Notes: generated from the letters alone by a model not told the origin. A DNA stretch of 64,000 nucleotides from Henricia sp. BOLD:AAB3569 (GCA_037783545.1 JBBELK010000056.1:496001-560000), one strand, 5' to 3'. Counted from the stretch's first letter, positions 23,234 through 33,035 are shown. Numbers and translations are program-made.

Positions 23234-23570
23234 GCGATATTTTTTTCCGTACCACATATTCGCTATGGGGCTTCATCGATTGGTGTATTGTAAATGAATA
23301 TTCATATTTTCTATATAGCGCCTCCAAGTCGTTTGGTAGTCTAGTGGTTAAGACGTAGTGCTATCAATCGAGAGATTGCAGGTTCGAATCTCCTATCGAA
23401 TCTCGTATTAAATTTTTTAAACTATTAATTGAGGAAAGAGTGTGGTATGGTGTGGGGTTATGTTGAGGTAGTTATTGACAAAACACATCAGTATTATGCA
23501 ACATATGCATAGGGGTTAAACCAATCAGAAGCAATGTTCGCTAAACAGCGGTACGGAAAAAATATCGCGG
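23234..23570. mobile_element. 337-bp MITE-like insertion with terminal inverted repeats and target duplication
   Basis: The left end GCGATATTTTTTTCCGTACC is the inverted counterpart of the right end GGTACGGAAAAAATATCGC. The element is bracketed by the 7-bp direct repeat GCCGCTC at 23227-23233 and 23571-23577 (8 bp with one mismatch). The reverse-oriented relative at 30923-31049 has a single uninterrupted GAGCGGC (31003-31009), so it behaves as an empty site. An 8-bp-class duplication would suit hAT-like elements, but the ends do not prove a superfamily. It contains a tRNA-like Pol III unit. Confidence 0.75.
23330..23418 (+). ncRNA. tRNA-derived Pol III unit (SINE head or tRNA pseudogene)
   Basis: An A box TAGTCTAGTGG (23337-23347) matches the consensus TRGYNNARNGG. 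A B box GGTTCGAATCT (23381-23391) follows at normal distance, and a T6 terminator lies at 23413-23418. A perfect 4-bp D-stem GTCT/AGAC forms, but acceptor, anticodon and T-stems do not pair properly, so a working tRNA is unlikely. Position inside a MITE-like element suggests a small Pol III transcript carried by a mobile element. Confidence 0.6.
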
Positions 23571-23660
23571 GCCGCTCATTCAGCCGCTGATTCAGCCGCA
23601 CATTCAGCCGCACATTCGAAAATTTATAAAATCTAGAATACATACACCACAGGATGTTTG
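23571..23660. repeat. Right flank of interrupted repeat with 12-bp sub-repeats
   Basis: GCCGCTCATTCA / GCCGCTGATTCA / GCCGCACATTCA are ~12-bp sub-repeats. The rest (ATCTAGAATACATACACCAC, then GGATGTTTGTCATCC) is shared in reverse with 30923-31003, which has one sub-repeat fewer. It merges into the 3' end of the gag-like pseudogene. Confidence 0.75.
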
Positions 23661-24712
23661 TCATCCGGGATGTTTGTCATCCGGGATGTTTGTCTTCCCT
23701 CGGCTGTCCGCTGGGCCGGCTTAGATTCGCCCTGTCCTCTCCTCAGATTGTCGTCGAATCCTTGTTTCCTACGCGGACAATCACGCCGGAAGTGCCCGAA
23801 TTCGTGGCACCCGAAGCACTCCACCATCGATCGGTCGAGCGGTCTACGCGCGTAGCCTGTGCTCTCAGTATTCCTGTCTGGCGGAGGTTGCGTTAGGTGC
23901 ACTACCGACCTCACGTCCCTGGTTCCTTGTTTCCGTTTCTTATTCTGCACCTAGGAGTCTGGGAAAGCCTCCATGCATCTCCGTGGCCAGGGTTATTGCT
24001 TCGGTCAGGGTCGTCGCTTTCTCGAAAAGACGTGGCGTTGCAGCTGTTCGTCGCCTAATGCATTCCTGAAAGCCTCCACAGCCATGTCCTCCCGCGCTTG
24101 CGTGGGGAGGTTCGGGTATAGCTCTTGGAAACCAACCGCCTGATCGACTGCCCCAGGCTGCTGATAGGTTCGTCCCGACCCCTGGTGCGCATCGACAAAC
24201 GGGCCCGATGTAAAGGAATTTGGGCCGTGACCCCAAACCGCTGCTCGAAGTACTCCAGGATGCTGGGATACTCCCTTCGTGCCTCCGGGGCCATGTTGGC
24301 CAGGACCTCTTGTGCCGAGCTCCTCAGATGGGAGGCTAAAAACATATATAGCCTTTTCGGCCTCGCCCCACTGGTTAACCGTTGCCACGCTCTCGAAGTG
24401 GATAAGGTAATCGGACCACGACGAGACCCCATCAAACTTATCTGGGAGCATCAATGGTCGTCGGCTCCCCGAGGGGTCCTCAGCGGCTCCTGCCCTGGAG
24501 CCGCAGGTGAAACCGTCCCGGCCTGATTTCAAATCCATAGGTTTGTACAGTGCGGAGCGGATCTTCGTGCTCCGCACCATAGGTTTGTGCAGTGCGGAGC
24601 GGCTTTCCATATGGTTGTGCAGTGCGGAGCGGCTCTCCATAGGTTTGTGCAGTGCGGAGCGGCTCTCCATAGGTTTGTGCAGTGCGGAGCTGATTTTCGT
24701 GCGGGGATCCAA
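23640..24712 (-). pseudogene. Decayed LTR-retrotransposon gag, frameshifted
   Basis: Read on the minus strand, a capsid-like gag of the Ty3/Gypsy type is spread over at least three frames. The N-terminal part with the motif FDGVSSWSDYLIHFESVA is near 24440. The following capsid segment (EVLANMAPEARREYPSILEY) lies in another frame near 24300, a later segment (REDMAVEAFRNALGDEQLQR) is back in the first frame, and the capsid end is in a third frame near 23990. A CCHC zinc knuckle, CFGCHEFGHFRRDC (C-x2-C-x4-H-x4-C), follows at about 23800-23840. The order matches known gag proteins: capsid then nucleocapsid. Frameshifts between segments mean it cannot be translated as one protein. No protease, reverse transcriptase or integrase follows, and the 3' end runs into the repeat at 23571-23660. 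The extreme N-terminus is made of a 30-bp tandem repeat. Confidence 0.75.
24537..24705. repeat. 30-bp tandem repeat at the gag N-terminus
   Basis: About five copies of CATAGGTTTGTGCAGTGCGG followed by AGCGGCTCTC. On the minus strand they encode a repeated ~10-residue peptide (SALHKPMESR) in frame, because the unit is divisible by three. Confidence 0.85.
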
Positions 24713-25328
24713 ATCGTTAATTAGGTACTAAATAATGTGCGGCTGAAGCTAGGTCTAAAATTAAGTGTGCCCGGGGATGGAACCAATTAGAAAATGCATT
24801 AAAAGTCGTTAATTTTCCAAAAATGAGTGTAGCAAAATGTTTTAAAGGAGTGCGGGCGAAAATATTATTGAAATCCTGACTTTTTAGGGCTACTCCTTTA
24901 AATCGTTAATTAGGTACTAAATAATGTGCGGCTGAAGCTAGGTCCAAAATTAAGTGTGCCCGGGGATGGAACCAATTAGAAAATGCATTAAAAGTCGTTA
25001 ATTTTCCAAAAATGAGTGTAGCAATATTTTTAAAGGCTTGCGGTCGAAAATATTATTGAAATCTTGACTTTTTAGGGCTACTCCTTTAAATCGTTAATTA
25101 GGTACTAAATAATGTGCGGCTGAAGCTAGGTCCAAAATTAAGTGTGCCCGGGGATGGAACCAATTAGAAAATGCATTAAAAGTCGTTAATTTTCCAAAAA
25201 TGAGTGTAGCAAAATTTGTAAAGGCTTGCGGTCGAAAATATTATTGAAATCTTGACTTTTTAGGGCTACTCCTTTAAATCGTTAATTAGGTACTAAATAA
25301 TGTGCGGCTGAAGCTAGCTCCAAAATTA
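24711..25328 (+). repeat. 188-bp tandem repeat, about 3.3 copies
   Basis: Units begin AAATCGTTAATTAGGTACTA at 24711, 24900, 25088 and 25276 (spacings 189, 188, 188). They carry GTGTGCCCGGGGATGGAACC, and the fourth is cut short at AAGCTAGCTCCAAAATTAAG. Copies differ at few positions. Lying just upstream (minus strand) of the gag, they may be the leader region of the same retroelement. Confidence 0.9.
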
Positions 25329-25438
25329 AGGTTCACGTTGTGTGACGGCTTCTGCGTTGCAGATTGTACGTCCTTGATAATTATCGTTGTCAAACCGAAT
25401 TGTTTGTTCTGTTTAACACAGTTTGTCACTGTTGCCAA
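25326..25438 (+). repeat. 113-bp direct repeat, copy 1
   Basis: Identical by eye to 26133-26245 (offset 807). It begins TTAAGGTTCACGTTGTGTGA and ends CACTGTTGCCAA. It may be a transcribed part (R/U5 or leader) of an LTR element, since copy 2 lies just downstream of a TATA motif. Confidence 0.85.
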
Positions 25439-25562
25439 AAATCATTAAGTGCTAAATTGTGAGATTGTAACCGTCTCGTCACTACAACACAATCCCAAGG
25501 AAAGTGACTAACAAGAACTGCAGCTTTTCTGTTACTGTTAACCTCGTCGTTTGACGCAATCA

Positions 25563-25774
25563 AGACCTCAACTATTCATCTTGATCGAAGAGTGTAACTT
25601 GCAAGAACTAGCTGCTTGCTGACAACGAGCTTGGTTTCTACGCTTTATTTCGGATTTCTCCTTTCTTGAGACCTCAACTATTCATCTTGACCGAAGAGTG
25701 TAACTTGCAAGAACTAGCTGCTTGCTGACAACGAGCTTAGTTTCTACGCTTTATTTCGGATTTCTCCTTTCTTA
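25563..25774 (+). repeat. 106-bp tandem duplication
   Basis: AGACCTCAACTATTCATCTT starts at 25563 and 25669. The two copies differ at very few positions (for example TTGATCGAA against TTGACCGAA). Confidence 0.9.
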
Positions 25775-25837
25775 AGGTAAAAAAGAATAATGGACTTTTC
25801 CCCCAAACCTCAGTTGTTTTTCTTTGTCATTTCAAGA

Positions 25838-25957
25838 GGGTACCCGGCCCTCCCATATTGCAAATAAACCACTGAATCGAATGTCTGGTGTTATTTGAGT
25901 CATTCTTTAGAGTCAAACTACTTTTTATGCGGATGAGCGAAGCGAAATAGCATAAAA
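25838..25957 (+). repeat. 120-bp dispersed repeat, copy 1
   Basis: GGGTACCCGGCCCTCCCATA through GCATAAAA recurs at 30779-30898 (offset 4941) with about one difference. It contains AATAAA and is probably LTR-derived, because the same two neighbours (this repeat and the 23.6-kb repeat) occur together near 30.9 kb. Confidence 0.85.
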
Positions 25958-26072
25958 ATATAGTTTTGTTCGTTAGAATGATCGAATAAAGGCTATACAA
26001 TTGTATTGTGTAATGGATTAGCGCATGATGCACTCATGCATGAATGCGCATTCTTGACATACTATAATAAAG

Positions 26073-26080
26073 TATATAAA
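26073..26080 (+). promoter_or_regulatory. TATA box of a putative LTR promoter
   Basis: TATATAAA sits 20-30 bp upstream of CCTTCACTTCACGCC, followed by TCTCTCAGTCGAGC and then copy 2 of the 113-bp repeat. The layout suggests an LTR U3-R junction on the plus strand. LTR borders and a primer-binding site were not identified. Confidence 0.35.
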
Positions 26081-26132
26081 GGACGACTGGGTATTGTCCT
26101 TCACTTCACGCCGAGTCTCTCAGTCGAGCACG

Positions 26133-26245
26133 TTAAGGTTCACGTTGTGTGACGGCTTCTGCGTTGCAGATTGTACGTCCTTGATAATTATCGTTGTCAA
26201 ACCGAATTGTTTGTTCTGTTTAACACAGTTTGTCACTGTTGCCAA
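26133..26245 (+). repeat. 113-bp direct repeat, copy 2
   Basis: Copy of 25326-25438. The sequence after it diverges into a C-rich run (CCCCCCACCCCCCC). Confidence 0.85.
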
Positions 26246-26469
26246 TTTCCCCCCACCCCCCCTCGAGCAGTACTTCTCTCTTTCGTTCTTTTTTATGGTT
26301 TTCCCCAGATACGTCGACCGAACGTCTAGCACACGAAGAGAAGGCTACACTTCATCCTAACCGTTGAAAAGTCAGTTAAGATAAAATAGGCTTGTAGGAA
26401 ATAATTCAACAGTTAACCATGATTTCAGACCTTGTGTTTACAAATTTTAAAATAATAACCATATGTATC

Positions 26470-27470
26470 CTACTGTGGTGAGATTTTCCTCGTTTTCCGC
26501 CCAAATTAGGCCTATCGCAAATAATTTGGCAGTTGGCGGGCGCCGTCAACTACCTAGTCTTGATTCAAGACACAAATATGGACATAGACATGGGCATAAC
26601 AAAGCCCGTGCTTATAGCGCCCTCATGCTATACTAGGCGCCGCTGTCAGTTTATGACGCCATATTACAGTCCGCTCTTGAAGCACATGAGAATAACTCCT
26701 GAATACACGTCGGGTAAGGGCAAAACAAACCCTAATTGACAATAATATTTACACAAAGAAGTAAGAGAGTACGGACTTTACTAGTGTCGTGCACTAATAA
26801 TGGTCAAATATGTAACCGAAGTTAATTAGCTTGATGGACCGCTACGTGAATTGCACTGTAAATCATGCCGCCTTTTGTTTTCTCATTTAATCTGTCGGGC
26901 TGAATTTCTTTTGATGCAGGTTCATTGGGGCTGGTTTTCTTATATTTGTGCCAAATATCACGCAAAACCTCCTGTGATGTGGTGAGAATATTTTCGTTTT
27001 CCGCCCAAAAATATCGCCAAAATTGGCAGTTGGCGGCCGCCGTCAACTACTTAGTCTTGTTCCAAGACACCAATATGGACATGAACATGGACACAACTAA
27101 GCCCGTGCATATAGCGCCCTCATGCTGTACTTGGCGCTACTGTATAATGTCAGTTGATGGCGCCCTGTTACAGTCCGCTCTTGAAGGACGTGATAACTCT
27201 TAAACTAAGACTAACCAAGATAAAATAGCGTGCTTCGTGTCAAAGAGGTCGCTTTGCATCACATCACAATGTTGCTGTCTATTATTTTCATTGTCGATTC
27301 CGCACGTAAAATTTGTCGCCATTTAACTAGCATAAAAATACAACCGCTTGATTTGATTGCACCAAAAGTAATTTGTTTCAAATTAAAATCTGTTTCAACT
27401 TGTCTGTTGCGTAAACAAAATATAAATTTTGAATTTGTTTTCCAAGTCACTAACTTTACAGTCGCATGTA
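26470..27470 (+). repeat. Dispersed AGCGCCCTCATGC repeat: partial copy and longer copy
   Basis: The region 26820-27470 is a diverged relative of 31560-32230 and of its inverted twin near 35.9-36.6 kb. Shared words are AGCTTGATGGAC, GCCGCCTTTTGTTT, GGGGCTGGTTTTCTT, GTGCCAAATATCAC, ATAGCGCCCTCATGC, AATGTCAGTTGATGGC and TTTGCATCACATCACA in the same order. A shorter piece (GGCAGTTGGCGG to TATAGCGCCCTCATGC) lies at 26525-26700. No coding capacity is apparent. Confidence 0.75.
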
Positions 27471-27666
27471 ACTCTTGAGATACTTTAGGTATACGTGTAT
27501 GTCTGACTGAAATTATGCACATCAGTCATATGCCACATGAAAATAATGAGAAATAAGAGCGGCAGGTCAGTAGCCAGTATTGTTTTTCTAGACATTGAGG
27601 ACAGCCAAACTTATCAGCATGTTTAATACATTGTCTATACAAGTACCGGCTATACATGTAAAAAAG
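27471..27666. other. No feature recognised
   Basis: AT-rich linker between two dispersed repeats with nothing assignable. Confidence 0.4.
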
Positions 27667-27771
27667 TGCCGGGCGAGTCCCGAAGGGCCCGAAGGTGGCC
27701 AAGAAAAGTGGTTGCAAATATGTTTGATATTTACATATCGTATATGTACATACAGTACAGTATAAACCACG
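27667..27771 (+). repeat. CCCGAAGGGCCCGAAGG repeat, copy with extended 3' part
   Basis: GCCGGGCGAGTCCCGAAGGG followed by CCCGAAGGTGGCCAAG and CATATCGTATATGTACATAC recurs at 30345-30449. Its core alone recurs at 30465-30505. Degenerate forms (GTCCGAAGGCCTAAAGGGCC) lie near 29740, 30210 and 30545. The core is rich in self-complementary GGGCCC-type words. Confidence 0.75.
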
Positions 27772-27830
27772 GTTTCCAACACTAACGTAGTTGGGACTTT
27801 AAAGGGCCTATGACATGCTAAACAACTTCT

Positions 27831-28200
27831 GCCTAATATTTGCTTCATACGATGGATTACTTGTTCAGCAAGACAAGCTATTGTTCGTCTGGATGTGAAT
27901 TCAATAAAAGGTAGCCTTTTTCAACTTTGAAGATTTCATTGCAATAAACCACAGAAACAGGACGCTGTATATTCGCTGAGAAATTAAAATTTGGGCCTTT
28001 AATTTAGTTTATACGCACCAACTTTAGGTATGTTGAATCAGCCCTCCTGTTGTCAGCTGACCAATTAGCGCGCAGCATTCTGAACACGCCAAATATTTGC
28101 TTCATACGATGGATTACTTGTTCATTCAATAAAAGGTAGCCTTTTTTCAACTTTGAAGATTTCATTGCAATAAACCACAGAAACAGGACGCCTTATATTA
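27831..28200 (+). repeat. Two copies of the AACTTTGAAGATTTC dispersed repeat
   Basis: ATATTTGCTTCATACGATGG through AAACCACAGAAACAGGACGC occurs at 27837-27970 and, shortened, at 28090-28192. Both resemble the second half of the MITE-like modules in the 34-bp satellite (GCTGCATATGAAGGATTACT, TTTTTCAACTTTGAAAATTT). Confidence 0.7.
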
Positions 28201-28443
28201 TCTCGATAGCGTCACCCACACCAATTTTGTGTTTTGCTTTGATTAGTGCAAGTCAAAAAACGCTTTAGCATGTCCTTGTCGTTGCTTTATTCTCATTTCG
28301 AATTTTGCAGTTGTAATTATTCATTTGTAATTGAAGATTACGCTGTTCTGAAATCTTCGCGTGCAATTACTATTGCTCGAATTAAAAAAATTTTTCATAA
28401 ATGCTGTACTTGCGAGTATGTATATATAATTATAATATGTATA
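28201..28443. other. No gene recognised
   Basis: AT-rich sequence. A 130-codon frame crossing into the following element (28246-28638) has no recognisable domain. Confidence 0.4.
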
Positions 28444-29106
28444 TGTTGGGGGAGGGACGGATACTTGTCCTCCGATTGCTGTGCCTCCGAGGGGCGGTTC
28501 AACACAGACTTGAGGTGGGGACGGCGAGTCCCCGGATTAAGGGAAACAAAGGAGATGGCCACACTAGTGTTTATAAAGGTTGTTCAAAAGTTGTTTATTT
28601 CTCAAGCAAAACACAGCCGCATCACAGGATCTAGGTAGATCACGCCTTGTCGAATTAACAATTACACACACACGCTCTGAGAAATAGTTTTCCGCACTAC
28701 GCCAAGGTCCGGTGCACAGTGGGACAAGACGGGCAATTCCACGGCTTAATAATTCATGTCGTTCACGCTGTACTCCACGCGGCCGGACGCACAATCTGTC
28801 CTGCTCGCAGGCACAAAAGCCGACTAAATCACCGTTGCATCGACCAAGCCATGGCCAAAATTCACACGGCAAGACGGACACTCAGATTACAGCAAATATA
28901 CCGATGTCTTTGGCAACAGCATCTTAACGACAATCGTTCAATTTGTTGTTCTTAACCAACTCGGAAGAATGCAGCATGCACAATCAACATCATCCGACAT
29001 GTTTCTTTCTCTCTGTCATACACGCGCGCGGTCTCTCGTGTGTGCGTGTAATGTATGTCAGTATACATGTATACAATTACATTAAAGGGGCATCACAACC
29101 ACAACA
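28444..29106 (-). mobile_element. Candidate solo LTR (663 bp)
   Basis: The segment begins TGTTG and ends CAACA, the classic short inverted ends of LTRs, and is flanked on both sides by TATA, a possible 4-bp target duplication in a low-complexity context. On the minus strand a poly(A) signal AATAAA lies about 510 bp from the start, leaving ~150 bp of U5-like sequence. No second LTR or internal coding region is nearby, hence solo. Orientation rests only on the poly(A) signal. Confidence 0.35.
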
Positions 29107-29561
29107 TATATATATAGACATGTACATGCTATGCGTAATCTTTTCTTCGGCGAGCCTATCGGGCGTAGTTTACTGCTTGTGTTCGGTTCTTCCTATAGAT
29201 AATTCAAGTCGAATCTAAATTCGAAATCGTTAATCTTGATAAGTTTTATACCATACCCTCGTTTGTAACCAAGCTAAGAACAGTATGACGTTTGGGTTTA
29301 AATTCATATCATTTATACATTGGTGTAACTGTTATTTTCCGTTACAAGGGTCGTTACGTGACGAGACCAATAATACCGGGTGAATTGTGAAAACCTAAAG
29401 CATTTGGTTTTCCAGAATAATGGCTGTACTAGTATAGTAGTACTACTGTTATGCATGATGCACATTCGGAACTTGAAAACTTAAAGGGCTGGCTAAGAAG
29501 GAACATATATATATCTTTATATAGGGCCTACTCGAGAATAACTCGTCGAGAGTAACCTGAT
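29107..29561. other. No feature recognised
   Basis: AT-rich sequence with (TA)n tracts and no convincing frame. Confidence 0.4.
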
Positions 29562-29674
29562 GCGCGTTCAATAGCGCAATACGTATGCATACCGACATTA
29601 CCTTCAACGGTGAAGCTATATATAGGAAAATATACCAATACCGGCGTATATACGTATTGTGCTATTGAGCGCGC
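29562..29674. mobile_element. 113-bp inverted-repeat element (tiny MITE-like)
   Basis: GCGCGTTCAATAGCGCAATA plus CGTAT at 29562-29586 is the inverted counterpart of 29650-29674 with two mismatches over 25 bp. The centre is a 63-bp spacer with TATATATAGG. No certain target duplication was found. Confidence 0.6.
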
Positions 29675-30344
29675 CCCTGTTAATTTTTGTACAGTTATAC
29701 GAACAAATTGACTATTTGATTTGAAACGAACCGAACAATGTCCGAAGGCCTAAAGGGCCAGGTGGGACCAGTATGTTGAGTGTTTTTCGTTGTCTTTGTT
29801 TTGAATAGATGCATGCATTTTTTCTTCTTTAGCTTACCCCTTTAACAAATTCAAATTGTTTTCAAACTCCCCCGGGAACAAACCTAGGTAATGTGGCAAT
29901 AATAGGGGGAGTGCGCCTCCTTTTGGTGTCCCAGGATGCACGCCAAAAGCAATGTCATGTTCCTGGGCGAGTTCTCGATCCCAGAGATTTATCCGATTGT
30001 AGTACATGGAAATCTTTCATGCTTTATACGATTTCTGCTTTTTCGTGTCGTGTGCAGGCATTCTTGATGTATTTTATTTTAATGTTTTTTTTTCTTTTTT
30101 CCACACGGTAGACCTTTTCACTTGTAAACACAAATGTACTAAACATGTACTAATCTTACTCTCAATTGTTAAAATGTAGCCCATGTTTGAGTTTGAGTTG
30201 TTGAAAGCCGGACGATGTCCGAAGAGCCTAAAGGGCTTGGTTCCAGATGGATACCAGGAGAAGAGCTTTTTCGTTTTTTTTTAGTTTTTTTTTTTTAACA
30301 ATACAATTACAAGATGTTTGCTTTGTTTTGAGTTTGAGTTGTTG
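29675..30344. other. Mostly unassigned, with degenerate CCGAAGG repeats
   Basis: Contains degenerate CCCGAAGGGCCCGAAGG motifs near 29740 and 30210. GAGTTTGAGTTGTTGAAAGC precedes the core at both ~30190 and ~30330. A 72-codon frame at 29893-30111 ends in a hydrophobic F-rich run from T-rich DNA and is probably chance. Confidence 0.5.
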
Positions 30345-30505
30345 AAAGCCGGGCGAGTCCCGAAGGGCCCGAAGGTGGCCAAGAAAAGTGGTTAAAAATA
30401 TTCTTGATATTTACATATCGTATATGTACATACAGTACAGTATAAATACCTTTGAGAGGTTAAAGTGCCGGGCGAGTCCCGAAGGGCCCGAAGGTGGCCA
30501 AGAGA
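30345..30505 (+). repeat. Two further CCCGAAGGGCCCGAAGG repeat copies
   Basis: The first (30345-30449) shares the extended 3' part with 27667-27771. The second (30465-30505) holds the core only. Confidence 0.75.
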
Positions 30506-30778
30506 ATACATGTTCATAATAATATATATATATCTTTTTTCAATGACGGCTGATATCCGAAGAGCTTAAAAGAATTGGCTCATGTAGAATTGGGAATGGA
30601 TGCCGTTTTCTCATTGAAGTTTTCTAGTTAAACATATGACACATGTATGATTTTGCTTTTTAACACCTACAGGTATATTGCTATAATTCACCTGTATAAT
30701 TATACCAATACCTTGATTCTGTACCTATAAGGTAACGTACAAATGTCAAACTTATACAGTTGGAACGTGCTCGGCAAA

Positions 30779-30898
30779 GGGTACCCGGCCCTCCCATATT
30801 GCAAATAAACCACTGAATCGAATGTCTGGTGTTATTTGAGTCATTCTTTAGAGTCAAACTACTTTTTATGCGGATGAGCAAAGCGAAATAGCATAAAA
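30779..30898 (+). repeat. 120-bp dispersed repeat, copy 2
   Basis: Copy of 25838-25957, followed 24 bp later by the reverse-oriented empty-site repeat. Confidence 0.85.
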
Positions 30899-30922
30899 TG
30901 AGACAATTGTTTAGTATTGAGT

Positions 30923-31049
30923 CCCGGATGACAAACATCCTGTGGTGTATGTATTCTAGATTTTAAACATTTTCGAATGTGCGGCTGAATCAGCGGCTGA
31001 ATGAGCGGCGTGCTCATTCGGCCGAATAGGCGGCTCACTTCAACTAGGT
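30923..31049 (-). repeat. Uninterrupted (empty-site) relative of the 23.2-23.7 kb repeat
   Basis: In reverse it reads continuously through the point where 23234-23570 is inserted at the other locus. It contains TCCCGGATGACAAACATCC, GCGGCTGAATCAGCGGCTG and CGGCCGAATAGGCGGCTCAC. The target GAGCGGC is present once (31003-31009). Confidence 0.8.
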
Positions 31050-31559
31050 TTGAAAAGCTCTTTTGTTATACATTTTTAAGGATGCATGTTTTTTTGTGCA
31101 ACAGGGAACTGCATATGAGTGTACTCTTGGGGGCAGTTATACACTACAGAATTAGCCCATACATGTAGTACTACCAGGGCAGAGCTGGTCTCTAAATTGT
31201 TGGCTTGGGGTCAAGTCAGTTTTTCGTTTTTGACCTGTAACTTGACTCTGGAGAAAATGACTTGTGACAAGACTTAGGAAATATGATTGATTTACGACTT
31301 GAAATAAAAACTAGTCATCAAGTCTCCAGCTCCATAGACATACATAAAACTGCAAGTGCAGTCTTTTGGGGAATAAATTGGAACCAGGCTGGCCAAGGAC
31401 CGAAAGAAACTGTATAGTAGGACATGGGTCTGTTTTATTGCAACTGGACAGCCGGACCATTTGGGAGGCTTTCCAGCTGGCCCTAGATGATTTCAACTGT
31501 CATTTAGCCAACGGACCAGTGCTAATTCGAACGCTGTATTAAAGTTAGCGACTTGGAAA

Positions 31560-32230
31560 TCCGTGACGTCAAAGTTCACAAGCTTGATGGACTCCTGCCT
31601 GAAATTGCACTGTAATCAAGCCGCCTTTTGTTTCTGTCATTTAATCTGTCAGGCTGATTTCTTTTTTGTGCAGGTCCATTGCATTGGGGCTGGTTTTCTT
31701 TATTCTTGTGCCAAATATCACACAAATCCACCTGTCCAATGCATGGACATGGTGGGAATTTCCGTCCCAAAATATCACAAAAATCGGCAGTTGGGGGTGC
31801 CAGCAACTACCTAGTCTTGATTCAAGACACCAATACAGGCACGACCATGGGTTCAACAAAGCCTGTGCCTACATTTATAGCGCCCTCATGCTCTGCTTGG
31901 CACCGATGAATAATGTCAGTTGATGGCACCCTGTTTACCGTCTGCTTTGACAAGATAAATATATATAACCCTTGAATTTAAGACTAACCAAGAAAAAAAT
32001 AACGTGGTTCATGCCAAACATGGCACTTTGCATCACATCACATCACAATTTTTGAAGTTGTTGTCTATTCATTTTCATTGACGATTCCACACGTTTAACA
32101 AGCATAAAACAGCAATCGCTTGATGAATTTTTATTGCGACAAAAGTATTTTTGAAATCTGTTGCAACTTGTCTGTTGTGTGAAAGTGGTTTAACTCACAA
32201 TAGGCCTAGATATTGTTTTGGTTTTTTTCC
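31560..32230 (+). repeat. AGCGCCCTCATGC dispersed repeat, palindrome left-arm copy
   Basis: Diverged relative of 26820-27470. The mirrored copy is at about 35898-36568. Frames inside it on both strands have no domain and are shared only because the DNA is duplicated. Confidence 0.75.
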
Positions 32231-32608
32231 AAGTCGCTACCTATAGGTCATGTAGGCCTAGGTACATATCGTTTTAAATTTTTTTTTAGAGTGGGCAGTT
32301 ACTTTATTGGCAAGGCCATATAGGCCTACTTATATTTTTAAATATAAGTAGGCCTAGGGCTATGCTACTTCCTGTTTATTTTTTTTACTGAAATGATAGT
32401 ATTAGGGCCTAAAAGTATATTTTTTAATGGATGACGAGAAAAGGTACCATGGCAAAAGGGGATTAGAAGCACAGCACTCTACTGCCGTTGTTGAAGGCAA
32501 AATTACAATGGTATTGACTGCGTGGAGAACCCTGCCAAGCATTTTCTAAATGATACATGTAGTTTGCTTTCTTAACAAGAAATAATTAAAAAGTAACATT
32601 ATAATTTG

Positions 32609-33013
32609 GGTATTTTGTTCGTATACATTGAACAAAGATTTTAAGGAAATTACCTCCTGGAATCGACACATAATGTAATTTTAAGATATACTTCCCACTT
32701 GCACTTTTGCCGCAAATGTTGCTTTTCTGTAGAAAAATCACGTTTTCTTCTTCAAAAATTGCCTTCAGTTAACGCACAAGATAACCATTCACGCGCGTGC
32801 GCAGCGCCCTCTGTTGTTGCGCTTACGCACAGACCGCTCGCCGCGTCATTTTGTGCATTACTTTATGCAGTAATTTTATCATTTATTTATCTCAGAAATG
32901 CAACATTTGCGACGGAAGTGTCAGTGGGAAGTATATCTTAGAATTGAATAAGCTATCGATTCCAATATATAAATTTACCCAAATCCGTGTTCAATGTATA
33001 TGAAAAAAATACC
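32609..33013. mobile_element. Complete 405-bp MITE with 8-bp target duplication
   Basis: The left end GGTATTTTGTTCGTATACAT and the right end (reverse complement GGTATTTTTTTCATATACAT) form terminal inverted repeats. These continue inward through TTGAACAAAG, TGGAATCGA and the ACTTCCCACTTGCACTTTTG segment, giving ~130-bp imperfect arms. It is flanked by the exact 8-bp repeat ATAATTTG at 32601-32608 and 33014-33021. Ends starting GG with 8-9-bp duplications are described for Merlin-type elements, while 8 bp also fits hAT, so the superfamily is inference. The centre holds CAGCGCCCTCTGTTG (CTCF-like core). No transposase is present. Confidence 0.85.
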
Positions 33014-33035
33014 ATAATTTGTTTTGCCTCTTCAG

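Noticed and set aside
23330..23401. Functional tRNA gene
   Set aside because: A and B boxes are good, but acceptor, anticodon and T stems do not pair, so only a tRNA-derived unit is claimed.
28246..28638. 130-codon plus-strand frame
   Set aside because: It runs across the edge of the candidate LTR and includes low-complexity sequence; no domain is visible.
31563..31923. Mirrored 70-85-codon frames on both palindrome arms
   Set aside because: Their conservation is explained by the duplication. The underlying DNA is a dispersed non-coding repeat also present, frame-broken, at 26.8 kb.
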